A DNA stretch of 64,000 nucleotides, taken from the NCBI GenBank assembly GCA_948470475.1, contig OX419339.1:8308002-8372001 (forward strand), written 5' to 3'. The notes beneath the pieces are model-generated. The model was not told the DNA's origin. It did not search any database and saw only the letters and a list, made by a program, of their open reading frames with translations. The position numbers and the translations under genes were made by a program. Positions 34,532 through 48,112 of this stretch are shown piece after piece (position 1 is the stretch's first letter; the number at the start of each line of letters is the position of its first letter). This DNA comes from Galaxea fascicularis (lineage: Eukaryota; Cnidaria; Anthozoa; Scleractinia; Euphylliidae).

Positions 34532-34870
34532 AATGTGCAGTTCCTCTGGACGCAGTATAAGACGTTGGAGCATTTTTGCTGGCTGATAAAGCCCCATGTC
34601 TAGGGAGATGACTGTTTTTCCACCAGGCCCGACAACATTAGTGATAACATACTGCGCTTGCATTAGGATAGTCAGTATATATGAACAGAAATGATCGCGT
34701 TTGTTAAAGGCCGGCTTGTAACACACGCTAAGAAGTGTGCTATGAGAAACAATAGCGCAAACAATGACTTCTAAAGTCTTTGTTTCTAAGCTCCGCCCTG
34801 AAAAGTTAATGAGCAAAGCAGTATTCCCTGCGGGTGAAAGCGCGCGTAATATTTGATTAATGAGAGCCAC
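34517..34870 (-). pseudogene. Truncated coding fragment, probably from a repetitive gene family
   Basis: A 117-codon ORF contains VVGPGGKTVISLDMGLYQPA and LILRPEELHIVIAQ. It looks like an internal piece of a larger protein and stops inside the right arm of the palindrome at 34453-34531. I cannot name the family. The abrupt end suggests truncation at a repeat boundary. Confidence 0.4.
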
Positions 34871-36051
34871 TCGACTAGTTACACTTGGCCGCTACTGATC
34901 TATAATTTTGACTGCACTGCAAGTAAATGTCCGGAGAACAATAGGCATTCTGCGCAATGTACTACACTGAGATGACAAGCAATGCGCGCGTGTCTAGGTG
35001 AACCCAATTAAACCTTCCACGACTAGCACAAGTGGGTTCACACCGTCTATACTTCCTTGGATGTGACTCCAGCCTATTTTACGTCTGCACATACCTAATA
35101 TTTACACCAAAATGGAAATTCACGGGTTCCATGAAAAGCGTGCTTTTTGGTTTTGACGACCAATATAATTAACTAGATTATGGACTTTTGCCTTACTTCC
35201 ATATTATTTTCTCTCCATAGCTCTTAATTACGAAATAGACCACATTTTCTACGAGTTCCTTGGCGTAATAACCCACGCGCGATGTTGAGAGAACAGGAGC
35301 GAAAAAGGATTTACCAGATTTTGAGTGCGTTACCAACATCCCAACATTTGTTAGTGGTGACAACGAGTTTCACGAGAAAGTATGAGTTTACCAGCACAAA
35401 AAAACATAAAACCATACAATAGGTTTTTTTTACCAACCGCAACGCGGCGTAGTGTCTCGGTTATTTTATAAAGGTACTTAGTAACAACTGAATCTCCTTT
35501 ATGGAGCTAAAACAATGCAAAACATAATTCGTAAATTTAAATTAACTTCTTTGCTTAACAACTGCAATATCGGGTTCCGTAATCGATAAAATCCATTAAA
35601 CGTTCATCAAATCACGGATGTTAAGCCAATCAGAGAGCGGGAAATTCAGCCATATTAAAAATTTAATGTAGAGAAAAAAAACAGGTGTTCGAGTACGTGA
35701 TAACACTAACTTAAGTGACAGTGATTAAAACTACTATTCAACACCAAAAAATTGTCTATTCTGCGTGAAAACTTTCCAATATCTTACAGTTGGGTTGCCA
35801 AATAACAGAATTTGACGATTAAGTTTCTTGTTGTTATGGCACTGATAATAAATTGCCTCGGGCAATGATTTGCAGGCAGAGTTTTACGTGACGTAAGCAG
35901 CTGTTGCATGCAGGTAATCATCGATCATAGAAGATCCTTTGGGTGATAATGATGTCGGTAATTGAAAGGGTGTTAGATGGGGAAGGATTACAGTAAAGAT
36001 CAGGGGATCGTGAATTGAACTTGCTGCGGTGAGAACAACACCCAACAAAGA

Positions 36052-37074
36052 ATGACCAACGCTAGCCAATCCGAGAGTTTCACAGAACAAGTTGGAAGTG
36101 CAATATTTGTGACCTTCATGACATTTGTATCTGTAGCAGGAGCACTGACAAACTTCTTAGTAATTTTGTCCATTTTTCTTGATCAAAACTTGCGAACTAG
36201 GACTAACTACGTCGTGTTCAGTTTGGCAGTTTCAGATTTCTTCGTTGCAACAGTCGCAATTCCTCTGCGGTTATTGGAAGAGCTAAATACATCGAAGAAC
36301 ACTACGGTTCCCTGCAATGTCGTTCTTGCTTTGACGATTGTGTTCGATGGTGTTTCAAGGCTCAATATTGTTTTAATTTCAATCGATCGATTCGTTGGCG
36401 TTAGGTTTCCTTTCAGTTACGCTAAATACACTTCAAGAAAAATTGTTCTGATCGCAATCGCTGTTTGCTGGACGATGATGTGGACTTTTTCCATTTGTAT
36501 TCTGAGCGGTGTAGGGCTACGGAGTAAAGATGGTGAAAACGTGGAGGAGTTCTCGAGAGAAAAGTCGAAAATTTGCCTATTATCGTCAACGCTATCTGAA
36601 GCTGCCGTTATGACTTTTACAATCGGATTCTGTACAGTTCCAATGCTTGTAGTCGCCCCTATAAACTTCTATCTGGTCAAGAAAAGTCACTGGCATATGA
36701 AGAAAATTCAGGATTTACACAGGGGTGTGGAGGCTAACTTTAATTCATACGGGTCAGATTTCAATGCGCGAAAACAAAGGCAAGAATTAGCACTGAGACA
36801 AGGGAAACGGGCAAAGATGGTTGCCGTTTTAGTCTGCCTGTTCCTAGTTTTTGTGGCGCCTATCACTATCATAGATGTGATCGAAACATTAGGCAGCAAG
36901 TCTGTACCTTCCTACTTGTCGAAAAGTGCTGTTTGTTTGATATACTTGAATACGGTGGTTAATATGTTTGTGTACGCAACATTCAACAGGGAATTTCGAG
37001 ATGCTTTTCTTCGAATATTTACAGCCTTTCGAAAACAGTTTTCAAGGTTGAAAATAGGTGAAAATCGAAGATAA
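36052..37074 (+). CDS. Class A (rhodopsin-like) GPCR, orphan, intronless (copy 2)
   Basis: A single-exon ORF of 340 residues. Class A landmarks: N34 in TM1 (position of the usual GN, here TN), LAVSD in TM2 (D62), C88 before TM3 paired with C175 in loop 2, DRF at 112-114, TM6 ending VAPITIID with no CWxP tryptophan, and TM7 NMFVY (304-308) instead of NPxxY. N3 in MTNASQ is a possible N-glycosylation site. It shares long stretches with the receptor at 26768, such as ISIDRF, the TIxFDGxSRxNI segment and the PIT(L/I)ID end of TM6, so the two are clearly paralogues. Ligand and G-protein partner are unknown. ATG 36052 is preferred because it gives a short hydrophilic tail before TM1. Confidence 0.93.
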   Translation: MTNASQSESFTEQVGSAIFVTFMTFVSVAGALTNFLVILSIFLDQNLRTRTNYVVFSLAVSDFFVATVAIPLRLLEELNTSKNTTVPCNVVLALTIVFDGVSRLNIVLISIDRFVGVRFPFSYAKYTSRKIVLIAIAVCWTMMWTFSICILSGVGLRSKDGENVEEFSREKSKICLLSSTLSEAAVMTFTIGFCTVPMLVVAPINFYLVKKSHWHMKKIQDLHRGVEANFNSYGSDFNARKQRQELALRQGKRAKMVAVLVCLFLVFVAPITIIDVIETLGSKSVPSYLSKSAVCLIYLNTVVNMFVYATFNREFRDAFLRIFTAFRKQFSRLKIGENRR

Positions 37075-40000
37075 AAAGGTTGCTTGAGGCCTCAAACTGA
37101 CGAAACAAGAGAAGCGGGAGAAGTGTTAAATTAGATATGTTTGATAATTTGAGGACACTATGTTTGATTCATCTGATTGGCTCTCCAGAACAAACGCATG
37201 TAAAACGTTCACCATATTCTGATACTAACCGCTGTTGCGTACAAGAAAAAGGGTATTTCAAACTGATTAACAGATAGATTTCAAATAAAACAAGAAACGT
37301 TGCTTGAGGGGACATTGCGAATTCCTTTGATTTGCTGATACGGGCATTACTGTGCTGCTGGAATCAAGGGGGACGTCAGAAGGAGTAACTATAAGAGCCT
37401 ACGGGCCACCAGCCTGAAAAAGACGTAAAAGGTTATCAAGCCTGAGCAAAAACGTATACAAAAAGATGACATAAGTTTGGACACCGTTGAACACAAAAAT
37501 AGCAAATGATGGTGGAGAGGGTTTGATTAACTGACAACTAAACCCTGCAGTGGCGGATAGAAGCCGTTGCCTAATTATCACGAATACACCGAGTTAGCTC
37601 AAATGTCAAAATGGCCCGGGGGTCTAAAACTCAGAGAGGTTCATTTGCAGTAAAACACATTGCGCTTTCATGGCTGAGAAATGATCACTATGAACAGCTT
37701 TTAGCAATTTTTTCAATGAAATTGAGAAAAACGGAAAGGAACTCCGGTGCATGTATACTAGTTTGTGTAAACGAGTGGATATTAGTTGACAGGTCATCCG
37801 TGGCTCGTTCGGAAAAACCTGTTGAGGCTGCAAACTGTATAATGCTTAAATAAATTAACCTCAGTAGAGATCTGGCATTTGAGACTTTAAATCTTGTAAC
37901 AGATAGAAGATCTCTTCACTCGTCTGTAATTGAAAATTCAAATCAAACTACTCGAGATGGACAATTACTTGACAGCCTTTCTCGGTCAAGCTGACATTTC
38001 TCATAAATTTGCATTCGACTGGAGCAGCTGCTTAAAATACAGGCCTTTAAATTCAACTGGCAATAAGAGCTCCTCTCATATTTAATGATTTGTAACAGAT
38101 CAACTCTTAATGGTCGACAAACCACTGACATGAAACACTGAAAAAAAAAAACATGTGGCCGCCGCCGCTGAGGCTTTATATCGGCCAACTGGCTTTTAGT
38201 TTATTTTTTTTCCTAATGAAACCCTGTCAAACTCGACGTGTTAACATGTTTCATAATTAGCTATTCTTGGTTTTCACATGACGTCATCAAAATAAAAAAA
38301 TATATTCACCATAGTTAAAGGGGCTATGTTTTTGAAGTGAAAATAAAACCAAGCACTGTCGTGTACAATTCCCATAATCCAAATGCCCTTAGAACACCAG
38401 AACAAAGGTATGGAGCTGTTCGAATTCTACCAAAAGGGAAGCAAGCAAAACATAATCTACATTTGGCTATTTTTTTCTATTTTTTTTGCTACAGCTCAAG
38501 AGGGAAGTTGAAACAGTTGGCCCAGTTTTTCCAAGTTGGAAGCCATTTCAATCCTGATAGCTTTGTTACATTGGTGATATCATTTTAAACACACCAAACC
38601 CTTATTTTCGGATTTCTTTGCTTACAATATAATTTCAGCTCGTTTTAAGTCACTCTGATAACGATTTCCTCTCGCGGACGGGTTGTCGAAACGTCATTTG
38701 ACTCTGATAACGACCTCCTCTTGGGTTGTCGGAACGTCATTTAATTCTGATGACGACCTCCCCTTGGGTTGTCGAAACGTCATTTGATTCTGATGACGAC
38801 CTCCCCTCGGGTTGTCGAAACGTCATTTAATTCTGATGGCGATCTCCCCTCGGGTCGTCGAAACGTCATTTAATTCTGATGGCGACCTCCCCTCGGGTCG
38901 TTGAAACGTCATTTAATTCTGATGGCGATCTCCCCTCGGGTTGTCGAAACGTCATTTGATTCTGATGACTTCCCTTTGGGCTGTCGAATCTGATGGCGAC
39001 CTCCCCTCGAGTTGTCAAAATGTCACTCAATGTCAATGTCATCTCAAACAGTCCTTTAGTTCTCTTGATGATCATGTTTAATCAAGTTATAATACGACTA
39101 CTTCGTTCAAACCGTACACTTATTAATTTTGACTCGTAGTTTCTCTTGAGAATTCGTCGATCAATTAAAAACAAAACTTAACCAAACAGAACTGAACATT
39201 GATTTTGAGCATACACCCATACCCCCTTATTTTGCAGGCGTCAACGCGTTTATCGAGCAAACTGTTGACGCCACATGCAATTTACCCTCACGAAAACCTG
39301 GACACAAAGATGCACTCTGTTAGGATGCGGTCAAGCTCTGACGACACCTGAAACGCTCCGAAAACGAATATTGCACGCTCATAACTGTTTATTTCGCACT
39401 TCAACTATCATTCAAACTGCCAGGAGACGAGTCCGTGATAGTTTTCAATCTACCACGGACTCGTTAACGTTCTAACTGGTTTGTATTTGCAGACATGATA
39501 TTTCTTTTTCCTTCCCTTCGGATTGTTAAGGTAACTGTCCGGCTTCGCTTTGTTCATTAACAAGAGGAAACACCACAAACATAAAAACGTGGATCATAAC
39601 ATTTTTCAAATATTTATTTCGCCACCAAGTCAATAAACGATTTTTTTTCTCTTGGACAACTGCAAGTGACAATGAAGGTTTGAGGTAGGTTTGGTAATTT
39701 TTAAATTTCAGTTATTTCCGTATCGTTCTGTAAATAATGTCCATAGAGGACTACAATTGGTATAAATAAGTACAAAACTCACTTAAAATTCAAGTAATCA
39801 TTAATTTATGACTCTGTACATGGGTACAAAATTAATTTTAAAACTAAGTTTGTACGTTACCTAACTATAATTTGTGTGGTGAAAAAACCTGTACAGACGA
39901 GTTATATCAGATACATTTTTACAATTTATTATTTTTCAATCTGCCAAATCGTAGCTTATTAGGACAACACAAGTTTGTGTAATGGCTTACTCTGCAGCAA

Positions 40001-41070
40001 TTGAAGACTACCACGGTAACTACAATTGAAAAAAAAATGACTTCCATAATAAGAATTGTGTTAACACATTACCTATTTTTGAACAGCTTCAAAAACTTTT
40101 GTGGCAGATCTATTCATTTGTAGAATAATCGTTGGGTTTATTATTATGTTTCCGGATAGGATCGGCTGAAAACTTTAGCCGTGTCTATATCAGATTTGAA
40201 CACTCATTAAACATTAATTTCTTTTGTATTTCCGTTATGAATTATTAATAAGTTTTTGAAGCAAGTACAAACTAAGTCTACTTCAAAAAACCTAGAGAAA
40301 ATAGTCAAGTGTATATTAAACTTTCCAAAGCAAGAGAAAAATACATCGTGGGTTGTATCTTAACAGAACCACTTCGTCAAAAAACGGGACCTCATTAGGA
40401 AAGCTTTCCGCAGACTTTTACTCCCGCAATTTCCGACCAGAAGAAGGAAGCGCTAAAACCTTTTTGAACAAGTTTAGACCGAACTTTTCAAGGACCAAAG
40501 CTCACCTAATGCATGTTAAAACGTGATTGTTTAAGGAGTAACTTATACTTTCTGGAATTCACAGAAGACACACTGAACTAGATTTACTTGGTAATTTTTA
40601 ACACTGTGAGCAAAACATTAGGTGCTACGAGATGAGGATTTCAACGCTTTTAATTAAAAAGGTTAAGAAATCCAAAATATAATACTCGCTCATAATACTC
40701 ATAATACTCGCTCATAGAGGAAGATGTCCAGTGAGTTTCTACAACAGAGAACGAATCATAACCGTTTTAGCGATTTTTCCAGAAGAACTTTAAAAGCTGG
40801 TGACGATTTGTTTCAAGCGCGAACCACTTCCTTCCAGGACAGACAACACCAGACAGTCAATCAAATCTGAAACATTAACTCGGGTTTTCTTTAAATACAT
40901 AAATTGTTTTTGATAGTTTTTCGAAGAAATACGAAAATCTGTGACGCAAGCCCGTCAGCTTACTATCAACAATCACTGAATGACGTGTCTTTCACCTCAC
41001 TTAACACCTAGTTTTGCCCAAAATGGTCCTTAAAATGCTAACTCAGTGTAACGTGTTCTTTGCTGTTTAT
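37075..41070. other. Intergenic between GPCR 2 and the kinesin 3' end
   Basis: Contains the 43-bp minisatellite and otherwise AT-rich unique-looking sequence. An AATAAA on the minus strand overlaps the kinesin stop region (41065-41072), rather close to be its poly(A) signal. Confidence 0.5.
38656..39030. repeat. Minisatellite, 43-bp unit, about 8 copies
   Basis: The unit is built from GTTGTCGAAACGTCATTT, AATTCTGATG and GCGACCTCCCCTCGG in direct tandem. Copies differ by a few bases, with divergence greatest at the ends and a shortened unit near 38965. The period is not a multiple of three, so it is not a protein repeat. There are no variable spacers. Confidence 0.88.
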
Positions 41071-44000
41071 TTAGTACCGGGGCTTCTTTGCTGACTTTAT
41101 TCCACCATTCCTTGCTGGAGACGCGGACGGTGAGCCGGATGTTCCCTGTAAAGCAACGAAAAAACGAGTTAGCTGCAGTCCTGACGGTAGTCGAACCAAT
41201 AGTTACACTAAGAGAGGAATATCATCCCTCAAAGGGAAATCTACGGGTGGGATGCTCACAGGAGGTTATAAAATAATGTAGGGTTTCAGGGAGTAATCGC
41301 CGGGCCCGCTCTTTGTTGTTTTTCTGCTCACGGAAAGTGGCCACAAGCAAAGATTCGACCGCATTACATAGCACAAAATATACTGAACCACATTGCAGTT
41401 TGTAATTTGCAATGTTTGAAAGATTGAAGATTCCTCTATTGGGACATCATATAAAAGAAAAATATTCTTCCTCGCCAACAATTATTTGAAAGTTACAGAG
41501 AGCTTTCGAAATCCATCCAAATTCCTTCTTCAGTGATGGCTAATGGTATGTTTTTCGTCTTTTTGTAATAAACATTTGAGTAATTCTTGCCTCGGAATTC
41601 GTTCATCGAAAGAGTTTATTACTGAATGAGATATTGTTCTTTAGATTTTAGTCTTACCTCAAGCTCTCGCAGTCTGTCTTTCATGTTAGCCATTTCAACT
41701 GTCTCCGTTCGCCTTGTTGCTTGTCCCAACTCCACTGTCCTTACTCTCTGTGCGAAGTTGAGGCTGCAAACAGTTTCGCTAACATTCTTTTCAACGGGCG
41801 CGACTTGTACAACCATTAAGGTTTTGGAATCTCCCCCTGCAAACAGTAACGATAGTACGAAACAGTGGCTAATTATGACCTGAACTTAACCATCACTCAG
41901 AGCCTCAAGTGTGTCGGTATATAGCATAAACATCTTCCAAGATTCAACAAACATATCGGTCATTTATGACTAACAGAAAAGAGGATATCCTTAGGACTAC
42001 AGTCACAGCTTATTATGTCTTTTAAAATTCAACGATGCCAGTTATAACTGTGTTAGAAGCAACATCTCGCATTAGATTTGCTGCTATGAAAATTTCTTAT
42101 TATTTTGAATCTGAAGATGGTGAAGTTGAAATGGTCTTGACGCGAAAAAAGAAGTTCCTGATTCGTTTCCGGCTAGAGGGAATGTTTTAGGTGGTATAAT
42201 AATACTGGACTCTGCTTTAAAACGGCAGCCCCGTCCTTTGTAAGTAGACACGCGTTCTGTACATCATTTTATGGTCCTCATGCACGTTTAGCGCGACCAG
42301 ATATGGTACAGAGATACTAAACTTTAAAAGAAGACAGATGACGTGTGTATGATTAAAAAGTTTGAAGGAATTGGTCTCTCTACCTAAATGCAAGTGAAAC
42401 AAGAGCCGTTAAAAGCGCACAACTCACCCAAAGACTCCTGAAGTAGATAAGTCAATTTGGAGTTTCTGTAAGGGATGTGGGAGTTCTTGTTCTTCAAAGA
42501 GTGGATCACATCACCCAAGGATGACAGAGATTTGTTTATGTTCTGTGCCTCTTTCATCCGGGCTCCCTCTGATCCACTCTTCGACACCCTCTCGCTGCCG
42601 GCAAGATCCACTAAATTGAGCTTCCCTGAGGATAAAACCAACAAATGTAAGTATAATGACGATGGACAGGAATGCCCTGCCTTCGCGGGGTGTTGTCTGT
42701 TACAATTTAGAGTTAAATTATTTAATCACTTCAATCTAAAGAACTGGATGCTTCAACTCTTGTTTGCAGATTGACAAAAATATCTTTTTTTATATCCATT
42801 CAAATTTGTACGTTATGCGCATTATTGTATAGTTTTGTTATATTTTATTACGATACACGGAAAATCACAATGAGATATTATGTGAAATGCATTAGCTAGA
42901 TCGTTCATAAAACCTGTTTCTGAAGGTTACCGCGAAAGGAGTGAGGCCAAAGAAAATAGCCCCTCCTACCTAGTTTGCAGGCACTCCACTCAAATACAAA
43001 AGAAATGAGAAAAAGAAAGAAAGGCAAATGCACTGAACTAGTTTAAAATGCATTGGAATTGCAAAACTGCAAAATGAGAAAAAGAAAGGCAAATGCACTG
43101 AACTAGCTTAAAATGCATTGGAATTGCAAAACTGCAAAATGCTGAAAAACTAAACAGTCGCAATCTTGACCATTTTCCAACAGCTAATTTCGCTCCTGTC
43201 AGTTCTACTTCATGTTTTCAAGTTGCAAGCCCTTCAGTTTAACGTTTTTAGTTGTCATAGTCTGCGTGGCTGGCGCTAGAACGGGGAAGGGAAAAGGAAA
43301 ACCAGGCTCGTGCGCGAACCTGGGGGAGCGCTTGAGCGCGCTCGGAGCCTGTCACGCAGGCTAAGTTGTGATGGCTTACGACACACAAGTGCCAAAAAGA
43401 AATTGTCAACAGTAGCGAATCCTACCGGCGAAAATGTGAAGCTTGTGGGATGTGGCTTCGAGTGACAAGAATACCACAAATTAATGTGTCTACGTAAGCT
43501 GAAAGCCGCTCAATGGGCACTAAGGCCAGGTGGAAGCGGGCATTATCCGTTAATTAAATCTACCAAATCCTACCGGTAGTCCGATGGCCTGTGGTCTTGT
43601 TCACTCCGGTAACTGTCACACATAACAGAGCATGAGAACGAGACGAGTGTTCATTCATGTCTGTAATGGCGGTGGCTCGATTGGTTTTGCCGATGGCAAA
43701 CACCTGTCAATCAATCAATCAATAATAATAACAATTATTATCACTGTTGCACGGAGACTAAAACTTGTCAAAGCTGTTCGTGATTCCTACCTCATTCAGC
43801 TCATCCACATCATTGACCTGAATTTCAGTCAAGCCAGGTACGAACAGGCCGTCTCGACCTTGTTTGATCTCTAATTTGGCCGACGGATCGTCGCCCAGAA
43901 GGTCTCGAATCATCTCGTTGTAAATTTCAATGACCGAGACGTTGATGCTGAAATGCCAATCAACACCTCTATCACGAGTTTCGTCAAACAAGAGAATGAG

Positions 44001-47000
44001 AGCTCGCTGATTTATACCGGGATTGCTTGATGGACCCTGAAAAGAGAAAGGAAGGTGTAACGTTATAGCAGTTGTAAGACAAAGATAAACTGCGCGTGGA
44101 TGTTTGCCTTACTACAGCTTTCGTACACTTTTTTCGACCAAAAATTCAAGGACTTCTCAAGGCCTTTCAAAGACACATTTTTCCATTTTTCAAGGACTCC
44201 AAGAGGGGCAAAATCAAGCCAATATAATGCAACATCAGATGCTCGAAGTAGCGAGTACGCCACTTTTCGTCTCAGACACTTGTGAAGCTTTGTTGAGTAA
44301 AATTGGCTACAAATTTCGAGGACTTTCCAGGACCGACTACAATTTTCAAGGACTTTTAAGGCCTTGAATTTTTATTTCTAAATTCAAGGCGTTTCAAGAA
44401 CTTTCAAGGCGCGTGCGAACCGTGCTACTATACGTGATAAGAACAGAAAACGGAGAAAACTGGCTCGAGGAGGGGGGAGAGGGTGAAGCGAGCGAAGAGG
44501 TTGATCAACTTTCCACGACACGTTACATTAATTGTGTTATGTTTTTTTTGCCACTAGCTTGAGTATAAACTGTTTGTGACGTCAAATCAAGAATAGACCC
44601 TCTCCCCTTCTGACTCGGTCGTGTACCAAATGATGCCTACTTTTTCGTAACTTTTGAAGCCTATCAAAAGCCAACATTTAGCAAAAAAAAACAAACAAAG
44701 AAAAAAACACACACACAAAAAAAAAAGAACAAAAAAGGGCGCGATGCCTTTCGAACAGGTGCAAAGATTTATTTCACAGTGGAACCTCGATTTAACGAAC
44801 CTCCATATAACGAAGTCCTCGGTATAACGAACGAAATGATATTCCTCAGCCCGGCCAAAGTTACTGTGAAATGTATGGAGCAGAACTTCGATATAACAAA
44901 CCTCAATGTAACGAAATCCTAGTTATAACAAACACAATCCAGAAGGACCACAGAGGCCCGTTTCACTCATAAACTTACCGGGCCCGAAAAGCCATTTCTA
45001 AAAGTGTGATCTACTTACTCTTAAAAGCTGGTCTTTTACTACGATTTCAAGATAGGAAAGGGTTACTTCGCTGTAAAATTTCAGGCCTGAAAACGAAGTC
45101 GTTTTCAGATACGTAGAAAATCATGGCACCCGAAATAGGGTGTTTCGAGAAACGCACGCCAGAGAGTACGCCAGAGTCGTTTAAGTTTTCAACAGAAACC
45201 TCGTTTTCAGGTGACTTACCTCCATGGTAAAGGTTTTCCCGCTTCCTGTTTGACCGTACGCAAAAATGCAGACATTGTAACCGTCAATACAGGAAACAAC
45301 CAGAGACTTCACCTCCTCGAAAACCTGCAAATCAAAGAGATAAACAGTTTGGAAACTTCCATAACAACCGCAGTTGTGTTCTCTTTCAGTTGGACATTGC
45401 ACAATATGTCAGGCAAATTATCTCGCAGGGATACGAAATGCATAGTGTAAATCATAACTTTGAAACGAAAACAAACAAACAAGCAATTATTATATTTAGG
45501 TTTTTACCTGTTCCTGAGTAGACTCTGGCCTAAAAACTTTGTCCATCTCAAAGGACTTCTTTGACCCTTTGGAAAACACGCTCAAGATAGCATCGTCATC
45601 TTCATCAAACGTTATCACCTTTTCGGCATTTCTTCCACCACCATCTTCCTTGATCACTGGACGAACTCGACAATACACCCTAATGTTGCCCTTTAATTCC
45701 ACGAGTTCGTTGTGAAGCTTCTTCCTAAGCGCCATTTCCTTTTTATACTTCGTTACAAGTTCCTTGTTCTTGTCATCGATCCCTTCGATTCTCTTAACAA
45801 TCTATAAGTATAATGTAAATAAATGTTATTGAAGTCTTGTCAATCGCTCCATTTGGGAGGAGAGCGTGCTTCTGCTTCTTTTTTTTTCTGTAATTTTCTT
45901 GTAAAATGCGAACTGACAAACATCCCTAGCAGAGATGAGAATTAAATTAACTGTAATTTTGAATTCATCCTCCTTAACAATCACGTGAACATCCACTTTA
46001 CAGGACCTTTATAAGTCATCGGCTTTTACTCCTGCTACCCTCCTGTTAGGCAAACGCCATCTCCAGATTTTCATCTAAAAATGCATCTTTCGAAGTCTCA
46101 GCCACTTTAATGTTGATTTTCATTTAAGACATGAACTAAACGTTGAAACAGAAACATCATGAGCGAGACTTTTCTCTGCGGCAGGCATTCTCCACAACTT
46201 GATGCGGATTGACCTTTAGGTACGTTCATCATGCTCGTTAGACAGTACACCAAGCCTTCGGCTAACGCTCAAAACGTCAGTATTTGAATCATTTACCGTG
46301 GCAAATTTACATTATCAACTCCGTTGATAAAACCAAAGTTTCGTGCACAACTCCCTCGCCGACGTAGCACCACAGTTTGTTCAGAAAGTAACCCCGTTTA
46401 AAAAGAATTACAGTTCGCGATCATAATTGAAAGGATTTTTTTTACCTGATTAGCTGCCTCTCGAACCGCTGGTTTTATTCCTGTTCCAAGTTTTAAGCAA
46501 CTTATCCTGAGCTCTTGCTGTTCCCTTTTCAGCTTTTCAATGACAGAGTTCATTTGTTGAAGCTGCAGTGTGACGCATTTTAGTTTTGATCGCATTATGT
46601 TAGACTCTCTTCGAGCTTTTGCTCGCTCTTCATCTATAAGTTTCCGTTTTTCGCTTTCAAAGTCCGTAATTTGCTGTTCAAATTCTTGACCAAGCTGCTC
46701 AATATCTGCTTTATACTTATTGACCTGTTTGAGAGAGAACAAACAATTAATTTCTTATCACGCAAGCTCTGAAGTCAATCCAGGTTTTGCTTGTTTTCAG
46801 AAATAAACCATCTACCCTTTTCGATAAAAGAAAATGGATCAGAGGGAAGAGAAAATATGAATTTTCATGTACTGTGTTATTTCACGTACTACCAACTCGT
46901 TCTTCGTTTTAGTCGTCCAAACAAATACAATCAAAAGAAAGAACAAGCTAGCACCTCAGTCTGCAGATCCTTAATGCGATTTTCCTTGTTTCTTAGCGTA

Positions 47001-48076
47001 GATTCAAGATCGTCCTTGTTCTTCACAGCTTCCTGGAGAGTTCTGCATTCCGCTAAAGCTCTCTGCTCATTCTTGCTACACTCCGTCACGTTTGCCTTTA
47101 AAGACTTGATATCTGACTGAAGAGCAGATACCTGAGAGAAGAGACGAGACAGAAATTCCAATTTAAAAAATCATTCTTTTGATGAAAATTCAATCTCCCG
47201 AATGCCTTATTGGCCATTTCGGATTTGCGCAGGGAACTAGGGCGAGTTCCAAATTTTAACCAATCGATAAACTGACACCTTCACATGAAAGATTACGTCG
47301 AGATAGGTCACTTGACCAAGTTTGATGCCTTTAGGTTGAACGGAGACCAAGTTATGGACTTATCAACACACTTCGAAATCCATACAAAAGTCTCTAATTT
47401 TGAGGCTGAATCCCCCAAGACGGTTAAACTTTTAAAATATTTTTCAGTTTTATGACATCTGTAAAATCCTGTCATGCACCTACTATATGGAAAGTCTATG
47501 GTCAAAATCATTATGTTTGCTCATTTTTAAGAATATCAAAAAAATAATTTAAGAGTTTATAACATTATGGTTTCGGGGGACGCTGTCACTGACATTTGTA
47601 CGAGTTTTGAACCATGTCTCAAGGTCCATAACTTGATCTCTGTTCGTCTTAAAAGTACCAGACTTGGTCAAATAACCAATCTCAACGTGATCTTTTTTTC
47701 AGTTTATCGACTGGTCAAAATTTGCAACTCGCGTCAGATCCTTACGCAACTCTGTAATGGCCAGCGTCAGCCAGTTAAGAATATGACACCATTATGCTTT
47801 CGTTGTTGCTTTCTTGGCATACATGTACCTTGGCATTGTAGTCCGACCTCGTTCTCGATAATATTTCTTCCAGTTCCTTGTTCTGCGTGATCATCCGGTC
47901 AAGTTGCTTCTTGGTTTCTTCAGACACTACCGAAATGGTTCTCGTCTGTAACAAAACAAGAAGATAAGGGGCAGGCGTGGCTCAGTTGGTTAGTGCGCGG
48001 CTTTCGGAGCAAGAGGTCCCTGGTTCGATTTTCGGTGACTTCAACGTCTGTTTCGACTTTCCTCTGATCCGTGTAG

Positions 48077-48112
<36 letters not shown>

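Noticed and set aside
38656..39030. CRISPR-like array
   Set aside because: Units are contiguous direct repeats with no unique spacers, and the DNA is eukaryotic; it is a minisatellite.
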